DNA of 64,000 nt from Drechmeria coniospora (Eukaryota; Ascomycota; Sordariomycetes; Hypocreales; Ophiocordycipitaceae). Position 1 is the first letter of the stretch, and each line of letters starts with the position of its first letter. The DNA is taken from positions 1,860,001-1,924,000 of the forward strand of contig NC_054389.1 in the NCBI RefSeq assembly GCF_001625195.1, read 5' to 3'. A model generated the notes under the pieces. The model saw only the letters and a program-made list of their open reading frames with translations. It made no database searches and had not been told where the DNA came from. The translations under genes and the position numbers were made by a program. Positions 1 to 10,951 of the stretch are shown in pieces.

Positions 1-960
1 CGAGTGCCGCAGGTGGCCCCTCCCCCGGCCCCTCCCTCTCCACCCATCGTATGCTGCTCGCGAGGGGTTCGATATCCACCAAGCGTTGCCGACATGCATC
101 AAGACGTAGCCCCCACGTACTGCTAGCAAGTCCTCCTGCCTGAACTCTACCCGTGCCGTAGATTTCGGCAACCTATCCGCTAGAGAATCATAGAGCAGCG
201 CCTCGCCCCGCCCTCGTTCTCCTGCCACTCCCCTTTAGCCTCCATCCACCTACCGCTGTCAAAGAAGGGCGCTTGTCCTCCCCGTCCCCGACGGGAGTGC
301 TACCAAGCGCTGTTTCATCTCTTCCGCGAACGGCAAGTCCCCCGGCTCCTCCTCCGGGTACCGTGGAAGATGGGGCGTGCTTCGGACCCATGGTGTGGCC
401 ATAGTCCGAGGCCAGCACGATGATGGGCGTATTGTGCGTGCGTACTCGTAGCATATCGATATTGCCCGCCACGAGCTGCTCCATCTCCGCGTAGTGCAAG
501 TACAACAACAAGTACATGGTCCATGCCTGTACCCGTACAGCCAAGACGTGTTCCGTACGGTGAATTTGCCGATATCCATGGCGACCCATGGCCCCGCACA
601 AAGGCCAATGCCGCCATCACCATTTGCAGCATGACAGGTGAGGTATGTTCAATAGTGTTTTCCAGACAGTGTACCTTTTCAAAAAAGCCGTCCACCTAAG
701 CGAATGAATCAATAAATTGCGCGTAGATTGGCGTAAAATGCCCAAAGTCTCGTCCCCATGCCACTGTTTCCCGTCGTCGTATCCACCCAATTGGAGATTG
801 AAACATGTACAAGTCCGAATTGTGCCATGCCTTTCTCCCCATACGTCCGAGGGGTAACTACTACCATAAACGCAGTCCCGTACTAGTAGTGAGGGCCCAA
901 GAAGCCAGGATAGGGGGCGTGCTCGTACTGTTTGCGGCGGGACACCGCCAACATCGGCTC

Positions 961-1020
961 ACACTCCTCTCTTGCACACTCCTCTCCGGCACACTCCTCT
1001 CCGGCACACTCCTCTGTCGA
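961..1020. repeat. 15-bp tandem repeat, four units
   Basis: Four consecutive 15-bp units each begin ACACTCCTCT; the last five bases are CTTGC, CCGGC, CCGGC and GTCGA. The two middle units are identical. The repeat lies in non-coding DNA. Confidence 0.9.
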
Positions 1021-1067
1021 CTAGCTAATATTAGACCAAGGCCCAGGCGTGAACCTTGCATCATCGC

Positions 1068-1300
1068 CCGCTTACTAGAGCTGTCATGGTCAAGTGCAGC
1101 GCAAGCCCAGCTGTTAAATAGAGTACCTGTAGTCGTGCCGCGGTGGGTGGCATTAACAAACAGTCTTGCCCCCCTCCTCCCTTCCCCCTTTCTTGCCCCC
1201 CCCGTGTCTCTCCCACCCCCCTCCCTCTGAGATTGGGTTCCGGCCCAAGCGGATACCTTCTGTTACAGGCCTACTAGAACTCTCAGGGTCAAGTGCGAGG
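1068..1300 (+). repeat. Diverged direct repeat pair
   Basis: A block near 1070-1096 (CTTACTAGAGCTGTCATGG, then TCAAGTGC) recurs in diverged form near 1270-1297 (CCTACTAGAACTCTCAGGG, then TCAAGTGC). Preceding bases also show weaker similarity (CAAGGCCCAGGCG versus CCGGCCCAAGCG). This could be a relic of a dispersed element; no terminal repeats or ORF support that. Confidence 0.4.
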
Positions 1301-2032
1301 GAAGTGGATTCCCTCTGCAACGGTGGCCAGGCTCAAAAGGTCCGAGAGCTCCCTCGTGGGGTTGAAAAGTAACGATTTTCGCAAGGGGCTGCTCATCTGT
1401 GACTTTCATCTTTCGACATCTACCCTGTTCTTTTATTCAAGTTCTTGGTACCCCTGCGGCTCGCTGGTTTTTCAAAAACCTCCTCGGCAAAATACAAGCA
1501 GCCCCTGAAGGGTTTGAGTATACCCCTTTTCGACTACACCACTGCTCCCGAAGGGGCTACGCGCTTGCTCCCTACACTTCCGACTCGTTGTACCGCTGAT
1601 GCACTCGCCATGCACAGCAATCGAAGCCGGCTGGGTCAAACTCATGGCCGAAGCTCCCGCCGAAATGAATTTCATTTGCCGAGGTCGCGTCGCCGAACCT
1701 GGGCACTGGCTGGCATATAGTTGGCTGCACTCGAATCTACCTACCAGCAACAAGCAGCAAGAGAAGGAGCCGTTGCTCGCATCCAAACTTGATCCATGAC
1801 TGGATTTCTAGCGGCAACTATCGGTGCCAAGATTCCGCCGCCTCCAACCCTTTGGCGGTGCGGTGCTGCATCTCAATCCTATCTCCTCGGCGCTCAAGCG
1901 ACCTCAGCGTTGATTGCCAATGGCCGACGCCAGAGAGCTTGTACCCGAGCGACTCTTCGGCAGCTGGTGCATGAAGGCGAGAGACTCGACAGGTTGAGAG
2001 ATCATCATCCAGCAACGTGGACCCGTCACGTT

Positions 2033-2545
2033 TCATGCACCGGCCCAGGCTGCATTTCGGCCTCGCGAATCTGCCCGAGTTCCATTTGCCCCTCCGGGCA
2101 CGATTGTATAGGCAACCGAGTTGGTCACTCCCAATTCTCGTACGTAGCTGTCGGCTGTCGTGGGGCCGTTGTTGAAAAGGTATCCGAACCAGGCCCTGTC
2201 TGTGTGTCCCCCAGTTTCGTTTTCTAATCAATCATCAAGGTCAAACGGCTGCCACGCAGCAGAGACGAGAAAGAGAGGAGACGAACGCTGGTGGGTTTGG
2301 AACGACGTGCACCTTGCATTCTCCCTGCACTTGGACATGATGTATTTCGGCCATTCGTTCGCGGTGAAGTCTGCCGTGTCGTTTGACCAAATACTCATGA
2401 TGCCTTGTGGGTATATTCTCGGACCGGGTATCCAGTTCTGAGGATCGGCAAGCTGCACGCGCTTGAATTTCTTCTCTGCCTCATTCGTCGGCATCGCCAG
2501 CGCCGTCGCCACCAGAAGGGGGGTGGTGGTCAAGGAAACCTTCAT
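2033..2545 (-). CDS. Small secreted protein, function unknown (two exons)
   Basis: The product is a predicted 131-residue secreted protein with no recognised family. Exon 1 is 2545-2313 and exon 2 is 2195-2033. The inferred intron 2312-2196 begins GTGCAC and ends ACAG, and restores one open frame with a natural stop. The N-terminus MKVSLTTTPLLVATALA is a typical signal peptide with a cleavage site near residue 17. The mature part is short and hydrophilic, with NDT and NGT glycosylation sequons and a single cysteine before the splice junction. An in-frame upstream extension exists but would bury the signal peptide, so the ATG at 2545 is preferred. A TATA-like box sits about 135 bp upstream (2677-2684). 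The gene lies alone in a repeat-rich tract, as is common for fungal effector-like proteins; that role is only an inference. The splice model is inferred, not proven. Confidence 0.5.
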
Positions 2546-2676
2546 GGTGCCGAGGAACGAGCGCAGGTATAGGAGTCGAAATAAGCTGAATGCCACTTGT
2601 TCAACTTACTCGCTGACACTTCGATTCCACAACAGCAGTCGTTCTTGGGTAGTTCGGTGGATGCTGTCCGCCACCC

Positions 2677-2684
2677 TTATATAA
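2677..2684 (-). promoter_or_regulatory. TATA-like box upstream of the small secreted-protein gene
   Basis: The symmetric sequence TTATATAA lies about 135 bp upstream of the ATG at 2545 on the minus strand. Position and sequence fit a core promoter, but it is also a simple AT motif in an AT-richer tract. Confidence 0.4.
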
Positions 2685-2689
2685 GTACA

Positions 2690-5280
2690 TGGTCGCCCGG
2701 AGAAGACGGCGGGGACAGACTGACGGAGCAGCGACTACGATACAGGGATTGCTTGACCCCTGCCCTAGCCCTAAGGCTGCAGAACGGAGATGGTCTATTT
2801 ATAACCAACTGGGGCGCCGTGCACGAGTGCCAGTACGAGTAAGTGCAAGCAAGTACAGGCTTATTTTCATCCTCATAATTGTCCGTACATGCACTTGTAT
2901 TGACGGGATACTATAGTACAGGACGAGTAAGTGGACAGCACGAACATGGGAATCAGCATCGTCGTGGGCGCCAACGAGTGTCGTGATGACAGTGCCGAGT
3001 GCCGTCGCCCACAGGCACCCGCATTAGTGTATAAAATGTACAGTACAGGCTCACCCACAGCACGGAGTACATTTACATGCAGGCAAGTGCGGTGCTATCC
3101 CAGGTAATTACATTTACAGTGCGTAAGCTAAGCAGGTGGTGGGTGGACCCTTGCGACGGCCGCTAACTATTACTGCGTTGCACGCATGCACGAGTACCTG
3201 CTAATAATCGTCAACGGGGATTCGCCCACACAGACTGCTGATTCTCCTATAGGCATAGCTCACACCGCGACGCCCGAGGTACCGAACGACGGCCCAAGGG
3301 CTCGGATGGGACGGGAGGAAGTTGGGGTTGTCGGCTGCTTGCGGCACGAGCCACCATGAATGCAACGTTGACACTCGCGTACCGGCACCAACAGCTCCCG
3401 TCAATCGCTGGGCCATGATTGACATGAACTCCACGGCACGAAGCGCGAATACTACCGGTAGAGTGGCTGTGCAAGTGCTTTCCTGGTCATGAATACTGCT
3501 TCCTAACCAGGCTCCTGCAGTGAGTACGAAGTACTACTGACACTGACACACAGTATACTTACACCCGACCCGACCGTACCAAGCAGCCCCAATTCCCCCT
3601 CTCATGTTGCACTCAGGGTGTGCGTGGGACAGAAACGTCAATACTTGGACAGCTACAAGTATTCATACACATCCTGGTACGAATTAATACGCGTGCGTGC
3701 ACAACTGGTCGGTGCAAATTGTTGCACTGTACGAAGTACTCCGTACTTGCTTGTACTAATCCGTAGGTAAGTACTCCGTACGGAACACCAGTAAGTACAT
3801 CCTCTACATGTCGTACTTACTGTAAGTAGTAGGTTCTCTTGGGTATTCTCAGTTGAAAACCCGGCTACTTGTACATGTAGGTACTTGGAGCAAGTACTTC
3901 GTACTCCGTACGGAGTACTCCGCAACACTGTCAAGCACTCAAGTACAAGACTTGCAAGAGTGGCTCGACTAGTGGGTGCAAGTACTTAAGTACAGTACTG
4001 ACACGCAAGCACGCACCTTGTCCCAGCTGCAGCGAAGGAAGAATCATGGTATTACCATGGATACTAATAGTTCATTGCGGCGCAACTGCGCCCATTGCGG
4101 AGTCTCCTGTCGTCGAGAACCTGGAAGTTGCTTGGGCAATGTCTTGTGAAACCGGAGGGGATACAAGTACTCGAATGTTCACCAAGCAGTAGGTGTACTT
4201 GCAGCATCACTTCCAAGTACGAGTAGCATGCAACTACCTCGTAATAAGGCGTCTGCAACCAAGTACATGTACATGTACTAGGCACCTAGTAGTTTACTCC
4301 GTACTTGTGCAGTGCTGTAGGTGGGTACTAAGTAGATGCTCCGTACTGTACGGAGTACGGAGTACTTAATTGTCGCTGTATTGTTACTGTAATACTAGGT
4401 ACCTGTTCTGTGCGGAGCACGGCGTACAACTAGGAAGGTTAGTAGGTATGGGTATCTTCCAGTTCTATTGACTGTCAGTCCTGGGCACAGGATTGTCCAG
4501 AGGCTGGAATCAGGTTTCGCAGCCCCTGCCCAATGAAAGCGAGCAGTTGCGTACTAGTCTTGGTGCCCTTTCAATGTGATGTTTTCGAGGGCAAAGACCC
4601 CTGGTTTGTATTGATTGCAGTTCCTCTCAAGTGTTGTTTACGACTAATACTTGTTTGTGCATACACATGTACATAATCACCTGAGAACATGTGCTAGTAT
4701 GCCCCATCATACTCGTTTGCTCATCACAAGTACATGCAGTGGTAGGCGCTTGAAATTACTCTTCGTTTTTACTCCGTACATGTACTCCGTACTGCTACAG
4801 TAATAGGTACTTACTAGCAGGTAGTGTGCAGTTGGTAGTGGGCAGTAATATTTCTACGTGCACATACTTATATGTACTTGTAAGTACTCCGTACTGTACG
4901 GAGTGCTCCGCACTGCCTGGGAAACTCGTGAGGAGATGACGGACGGAGTTGGAGTCGTCCTGTTCAATTGGTCTCCCGACTGGTGGACGTGTGCTGGAAC
5001 CCGAGCTCGACCTGTTTGTGCCGCCAGATTCAGCTACTTGCAGAAGCGGGCACATGTACGGAGTACGGAGTATGATGTTTAGTGCCTAGTACCGCTTACA
5101 GCACTGTGGGGGCCTAAAACTTCTATCACATCACAAGTCACTTTCCCTCTCGCTGCGGTGAAGAGGATACCTGGATATTGATAAAGACATGCAAGTACTT
5201 GCGCAAGGACTCCTTGCACCGTGCAACATCGCACATGTACTCCGTACAGTGCGTAGTAATTAAGTACTTACTGACCTAGG
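2690..5280. repeat. GTAC/TACGGAGTA repeat island
   Basis: A gene-free tract (2546-5885 has no supported exon) in which GTAC tetramers and the nonamer TACGGAGTA or its complement TACTCCGTA recur. Perfect palindromes are present, for example GTACTCCGTACGGAGTAC at 3901-3918, with further copies near 3727, 3776, 4340-4366, 4885-4905, 5058-5071 and 5238. Short CAAGTACTTG-type palindromes are interspersed. No ORF or terminal repeat marks a transposon. The stretch 5281-5885 is probably the promoter and 5' leader of areB. Confidence 0.85.
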
Positions 5281-5885
5281 CATGTTTGGGCGCCCGTTAA
5301 TAATACTACAATCACTTGACAAAAGTGACGATTCAGGTTTGGTAGCGCTACTACTACAAATCGAATCGACATTTTTGCCACCCCACCGTACCTAGTACCC
5401 TTACCAGTTAGCACAACGGAAGTGCTCCGTGCTGGCCTGCCACAGCCCTTCAGAACATGTACCCAACATTAGTGCTCTGCAGTCTTTAGTGCTTTGCACA
5501 GTAACTGTTGGTACTCGTACGCAAGGACATCGCTTGCCACCAACCTCGTTGCCCATTGTCCGCCCATCCTCTGCAACATCAGACTTGCATCCCCGACGGC
5601 GTCGCCAACTCTTCCCACACCCTTTTGCCCGTCCACTCCTGACCTTGTGCCTGTCGTCCCCAGCGCACGCCACAGCGACCCAATCGCCCTTCTCAATCGC
5701 ATCCGCAGGTTGGACCCACCGTCCCGTCCGGTTCTGTCGCCGCGAGTTTCCATCTCGCCGACCGAGTGCCTCCCGTCCGTCGCGGGCCATCACGGCCCTG
5801 GGACATTCGTCGCGTTCGATCCGTTGCACGCCACGCCAGCAACGCGTCGTCGCGCCGCCCGTCGCTAGCGGCCGCCGACTCGACG

Positions 5886-7942
5886 ATGGAGGACGACGTG
5901 CCGCCGATGCCGCCTCCCCAGCCGCCAGCCGATCCCGTGTCGCGTCCGAGCTCGACATCCACGACTGAATCCGCCGCGTTTCCGCAGCTGCCCGGCATCG
6001 CCGCGTTGGCCGCGAGCAATGCGGCCATCGGCGCGGCAAGCAACCCGGCCGGCGGCAGCGCACCGGCCAACAGTGGCAACCCGGCCATCAACGCGACCGG
6101 CAACCCGGCGCCGGACTCGCCGCAGCCGAGATGCGATTTCGACCAGATACTGCAGCGGATGAAGGAAGAGCATGAGAGGAACGTCTCCGGCGTGCAGGAG
6201 CAAGAATCACCACCGCCCTCTAGGTTCGTTCCCTCACTCGCTACGAAGCGAAATAAAACCGTGCCCGCCCCCCTCCGCCGTCTCGTCGACACCGGTGGTG
6301 GCTCGGCCAACGGTCAACAGGGTGCTAACACTTGCCTGCAGGACCGTCCAAGGACTGCATGCCAGTACCACCACGCCGATGAACGTGAGGATTTCCCCTG
6401 CCGCGACGAGCGGCGGCGGGGGCAATGGCATGGTACGTTTGCCAGAACCCACCCCCAGCGTCACCTCCCTATCGATATGCCTGCAAGTGCTCGCATCCCG
6501 TCCCCATGCGCGTCACGTCAATCATGCAATCCCGTCGCCGGCATGAGGACAGATGGCGGGAAACGTCCGGCCGAGCTGTTGAATCCGCCCAAGCACGGCA
6601 CCTCATCATTTGCCATGCATCCGCCATTCGCTTCCTTATCGCGCGATAGGCTCGGTCACGTGTGCGCTCTGGCGATAAGGCCCTCTGCTAGTCCCAGACG
6701 GGCACGGAGCCCAACCAATCAGCCTGCCCCTTATCAGTTGCACCATTCGCAAGCGCCTTTTTTTTTCCTTGCTCCGCCCTGCATGCCATCCTTATCGATG
6801 ACGATAAATTATTTATCGCATCGCTCCCTCGACCCGCCCTCACCCATCGGCGAGCATCGTGACCAAGCGGCAAGATGATGGCAACTAATTCGTCCTCGCA
6901 GCCTGTCTGCCAGAACTGCACGACATCAACGACGCCCTTGTGGCGACGCGACGAGTTTGGTTCGGTCCTCTGCAATGCCTGCGGCCTATTTCTAAAGTTG
7001 CACGGTCGCCCCCGTCCCATCTCTCTCAAGACGGACGTCATCAAGAGTCGCAATCGCGTCAAGACGGTTCGCCCGGATCTCGCGGCGAAGAAGAAGGTAC
7101 GTCTTTCTCGAAAACATGACGGAGTCGGGAGTTTTTGTCTAACGTTTCCCAGCACCAACAGAGCCTACAGCAGGTCATTAACTACCCCCCCCTTCTTCAC
7201 TGCCCTCACAGATACGGATGGTGCTGAGACAGTCGCGCAGAATGCTGCCACCGCCGCCCAGGCTATACAACGGTCGGCCCAAAAGTCGGCCAACGGCCAC
7301 GATGGCTCTGACTCTCCCATTTCCCGCACCGGAACGCCCTCCATGTATCACCATGGGCTTCCGTCCTTCATCGTCGACGACCCGTATCAGACCTCCTTCA
7401 CAGGCTCGACCGGTCAGGACGGCACCGCGGGCGAACCCGTGAGCGGCGACCGGAGCCTCGATTCTCCTCAAACGCACGAGCAACTTATTGCCCACAACTC
7501 GAGTCTCAAGACGAGAGTCAGCGAACTCGAAGTTATCAATGAACTGTTCCGCGGCCGGCTGAGCCAGCTGGAGCAACAAGAGGCCGCGGCGCGCCGAGGC
7601 CAGGAAGTTGCCGGTGCGGAGCAAAGTCAACTGCGAACCCAACTGGAGGCTGTTCAAGAGAGCGAAGCTCAGTTGCGCGCCCAACTCGACGACAGTCATC
7701 GACGCGAAAACAGCCTCAAACGACGACTCGACGAGTTGGAGCTGGAACTGGCAGAGGCCAAGGATACACTTCACTACGAACCCGAGAGGCCTGCGAAGAA
7801 GGCTCGCCTTGAAGACGAGGTCCCAGATCCACCTGGCATCGTTGAGCCGGCGCCGGACCTACAACCAGAGGTCGCGGCCGAGTCGGAGGTGACGCCAGCA
7901 CCATCAGCACCAGCACCGGAGGCGACCTCGGCGACCGATTGA
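5886..7942 (+). CDS. areB: GATA-type zinc-finger transcription factor, AreB / ASD-4 family
   Basis: AreB is a nuclear GATA-binding regulator of nitrogen metabolism that opposes or modulates AreA. Exons read are 5886-6223, 6342-6432, 6902-7096 and a last exon from about 7212 or 7241 to 7942. The first three join in phase. The finger is C-x2-C-x17-C-x2-C (Cys 146, 149, 167, 170), with the conserved basic tail SLKTDVIKSRNRVK that typifies this family. The C-terminal third is a long coiled coil rich in Leu, Gln and Glu (about 7480-7770), matching the leucine-zipper region of AreB/Gzf3-type proteins. The N-terminus is low-complexity (Pro, Ala, Asn). Intron 2 (469 bp) holds a GATA-site cluster and is followed by an in-frame ATG at 6875 that could start a short isoform. 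The junction of exons 3 and 4 is unresolved: the obvious acceptors do not keep phase, and a C8 run lies nearby. Confidence 0.92.
6636..6817. promoter_or_regulatory. Cluster of GATA motifs inside intron 2 of areB
   Basis: Seven GATA/TATC cores lie within about 180 bp: TATC at 6637, GATA at 6645, GATA at 6674, TATC at 6732, TATC at 6793, GATA at 6803 and TATC at 6814. Several match the extended HGATAR consensus. The cluster ends about 60 bp before an in-frame ATG at 6875, which lies just upstream of the zinc-finger exon. This geometry suggests an internal, GATA-factor-controlled promoter. Confidence 0.65.
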
Positions 7943-9019
7943 AGAAAGTACCCGAGTTAGCTCTCCTACCTGCGCGAGCATGCGACAAAGCACGTGGGAG
8001 GCTCAAGCTGTGACAGCCGTCGCCCCTCGTGCGTAACTGCCTCGTGCCCACATGGGTCCCGATCCGGCCGATTGGAACCCCTAAAAGATGTCTCCATATA
8101 CCCTCTTGCGAATTTATCTTGACGATTGCGGTTCCGCGAGATGTGGCGGCGACTAATGGCGTTCGGTTGCATGTACGGGTGCATCAGATTCAATAATATC
8201 ACGCCTGGTCACCATAAGGGGCATTCTAAGCGTGGAGCAGCAGGGGAATGGGACGCCAGATGCCATGGTGTTTCGCCAGTGGTTGATCATCATTTGCAGG
8301 CACGGCAACGAGGTCGAAAGTCGAAACTGTGCTCGGACCTAGCTGAGATTAAATCATGAAGTCGGCGAGGGAAAAGGCGCAGGATTGACCGCCTACGACT
8401 TGTCAACAAACTACTCTTGGAAGTCGAATGCTTGCCGCGTCTGGCTTCAGGTGCCCGCACAAGCGCCCAAGGGAAGAATCTATGATGAATTTATCTGAAA
8501 TTCTCGCCTTTGTCTTCTTTCATACCTGGGCGTCTGGCTACCGCGCTGCCTCATTCACTCACCGAGGTATATTTGTCTATCAATCCACCTCCCCATGCAT
8601 CTACAATTTGCAGAGCATGGCATTCCGCCATCCAGACAAGGCAAGCTATTATTATTATTAACTTCTGGTACGGTTCGGCGGATAGATAGTTAGTCCGAGT
8701 GGTGGATGGCCAATCAACAGCTGTTCATGACAATGTGACGCAGCCAGCCCCGCAGCCCAGGTTACTTTCCTCCAGCCGCTGCCGCCTAGCACGAGCCCAG
8801 GCTTCACTGCCGTTGCATTAACCACCTTTGTCTCCGCAGAGGCTAGTCCAAGTCCTGATCGGATCCTATCATCCAGCGATGTCGCGCGTATCGTTGCAAG
8901 ACACCCTTACACAAGATTGATTGATTCATCCATTAGAGAAGTCCCTTGGTTCATTTGCCCGCATCTCAACACCGCTGTTCTCTCGCAACCGTTGTACGTG
9001 ACAGAAACTCGAAACAGCA
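7943..9019. other. Intergenic region between areB and the histone variant
   Basis: No coding exon was recognised. It holds the areB 3' flank and the promoter of the downstream histone variant. A short ATT trinucleotide run lies near 8648-8660. Confidence 0.5.
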
Positions 9020-9742
9020 ATGGCACCGACACCCAGCTCTCGTGGAGGGCCTGCTGGTGCTCGTCCCGGTATCGCCAAGATTGGCACCGGCAAGTTGTCA
9101 GGCAAAACTATTCTGAGTTCGCGGCACCGGTGAGCTTGTACCAACTCCATGGAAAAGGCGGAAGAAAGGCGCTGATTGACAACTGCAGCAAGATTGTGAA
9201 GGATACAATCCACGGTATTAGTGAGTCGTGCACCTTGAGATGATATCGAAACAGTCGCATGAGAACACTGCCTAACCGGCAGTTCCAGCACGCCCAGATA
9301 TCAGGTACGGCATGCACATGTCCCGACCCTCTTCCTACGACCTTTTGCTGACCAGCTGCCGCAGGAGAATGGCTCGTCGAGGAGGGGTAAAGAGAATATC
9401 CGCTGGAGTCTACCAGGAGATTCGCATCGCCATGAAGGCTTACCTGGAGAATGTGAGCCTATTTGTCATGGGTTCGAGCCAGGCCGTCCGCTAATCACGG
9501 TAGATTCTCCGAACGTGCGTCATTTACGTCGAGCATAGGGGTGCCAAGACCATCACGACGGCCGATGTGAGTCGTTACTGCCGACCTGGCTCGTGCAGGT
9601 CAACCGGCGAGAGGTAACTGATCCTCAATCACAGGTTATTCACGGCCTCCAGAAGATGAGCCGTCCCATCTACGGATTCGACCCAGACACGTACGATGGC
9701 CGTACAATGGCCAGGCACAATGTTCCGAAACCAGCCGTTTGA
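9020..9742 (+). CDS. Divergent histone H4 variant
   Basis: A 138-residue H4-fold protein encoded by six exons: 9020-9129, 9189-9220, 9289-9304, 9365-9452, 9504-9566 and 9635-9742. All junctions are GT...AG and keep phase. The histone fold is clear: RHRK at 35-38, [19 protein letters not shown] at 47-65, an acidic helix with YLEN, then TITTADVIHGLQ and IYGF. Differences from canonical H4 are large. The tail is about 18 residues longer. The residue aligned with H4 K16 is Ser34, while the K20 position (Lys38) and flanking RHR are kept. The core has many substitutions, and 18 residues follow YGFDP. Sordariomycetes such as Neurospora are known to carry an H4 variant gene (hH4v), and this is probably its orthologue. 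It would replace H4 with H3 in nucleosomes; its function is not known to me. Canonical fungal H4 genes have fewer introns. Confidence 0.9.
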
Positions 9743-10198
9743 CGTCCAAATCGTTGCGTTGTTCATTTTGGCGCTCGGAGTCTAGGATTCAGCGTGGTTT
9801 GTTACCTGTCGAATGCATTCTCTGCTCAATTGTGATCGATTTTCTTCTTTGTAGCCGATGGAGCTCATACAAATCCGGACACCTTGCCATTCGCATACTC
9901 GGAACACAAGAATGCCGGATGCCGGAAGCTGGACATGGAGAACACGTTGATTCTTTGAAGTTGCGCATCGTGAATCGGTTCTCAATGAATGATTGGCTGT
10001 TTCACAAATGAGGGTATTCAAAAATTGTCGTCCAACCTACGGGGGCATCGCCAGTGAATGTAGCACGACGATGAGCACGCTGCACCGTTGATGATCATGC
10101 ATCCAAACTGTCCTGGTCCCTCATGGCCGCCAACAGATGGTCAGCCTCGCCACTTTCTTGCCTCGTCATTCTTTTGGCCTCTATCCTATGTTGCTGCC
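9743..10198. other. Convergent intergenic region, histone variant and GNAT gene
   Basis: This 456-bp stretch separates the 3' ends of two convergent genes. No ORF with recognisable content was seen. It presumably carries both transcription termination regions. Confidence 0.5.
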
Positions 10199-10951
10199 TC
10201 ACCGCTTTCTTCTTCTGCTCACACCCCAACGGGTGACGGATTCCTCCAAAGCCCGAGCGGCACGGGCCTCGTCCGTTCGAAAGGGCCCGTTGAAGAGGCG
10301 GGGTAGCAGCATGACGCTCTGGGCGTGTTCTTGGGCGAAGCCGACGGTGGCATCTCTGCCATACACCTCCTTGGTCCTACGGACGGCGGCAAGGAGCAAG
10401 TGCCGACCGACACCCTGCTGTCGGTACATTGGCAGGGTGGCCCATGCACGGATGAGACCGTGGCCACGGCGGAGACTGGCGCTGCGGCTGCGGCTCTTGC
10501 GCTTCCCTCCGGCGAGGTGGTGATTTGGGGAGGAATTGTAGGCGAATGGCGTTTGTCGAGGTTCGAGGCGAAGAATGGGGGCACCAACGAGCTTACGGCC
10601 GTGCCGGGCGCCAAGGATGACGCCTTGTTCATTGGGGGCAATGGGCGACTGCAGCCATGACGGGGATGTCATGCCGTCCGCGAGGGCCGCGTACAGTCAG
10701 GTGTCGGATGGAAAGGAGGTAGGCGCAAGTAGTCCCACATGCCAGCACAAAGGCACAGCTCGGCACGGAGGCGAAGCGGTAGACGGCTGCCCAACTGGAC
10801 AGCAAGGCGGTGAGGCATAGCGGATGGAAGGCGAGGATGCAGCCGGCACGAAGCCTCATGTGGGCCAAAGAGTCGGCAACGAGGCGCAGGCCCTCCAACC
10901 GCTCATCCAGCGAGCTGAGGGCGCCGAGGGTCAGCGGGGGGAAGTCGACAT
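10199..10951 (-). CDS. Membrane-anchored GNAT-family N-acetyltransferase
   Basis: The C-terminal exon (10648-10199) carries a GNAT acetyl-CoA site, with YRQQGVGRHLL as the R/Q-x-x-G-x-G/A loop. It is followed by VGFAQEHAQS and FNGPFRTDEARAA, which are typical of a fungal GNAT subfamily known to me only as uncharacterised acetyltransferases. The upstream exon (to 10695) encodes LEGLRLVADSLAHM and two hydrophobic segments, so the enzyme is probably membrane-bound. A 46-bp intron (10694-10649, GTACGC...CAG) joins the exons in phase. The start is unresolved. The coding frame has no ATG upstream. The nearest ATG (10951-10949) is one frame off and would join the coding frame only if the adjacent six-C run (minus strand) had one more base. 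The substrate is unknown. Confidence 0.7.

Larger units (their letters stand above)
1..2032. other. Gene-poor stretch, no convincing CDS
   Basis: No reading frame here was recognised or shows a convincing exon chain. Two overlapping minus-strand frames at about 188-695 look faintly protein-like but cannot be joined into a known family. The stretch holds a 4 x 15-bp tandem repeat (961-1020) and a diverged direct repeat of about 30 bp near 1070 and 1270, so part of it may be an old mobile-element relic. Confidence 0.5.

Noticed and set aside
188..695. Two overlapping minus-strand frames containing protein-like segments (for example a stretch with IDMLRVRTHNTPIIVLAS)
   Set aside because: They lie in different frames, no convincing intron joins them, and no family was recognised. 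Left out as a CDS, though a decayed or truncated gene is possible.
2690..5280. Repeat island considered as a CRISPR-like array or a transposon
   Set aside because: Repeats are palindromic, irregularly spaced and without unique spacers of fixed length. There is no transposase frame and no terminal repeats, and the genome is eukaryotic.
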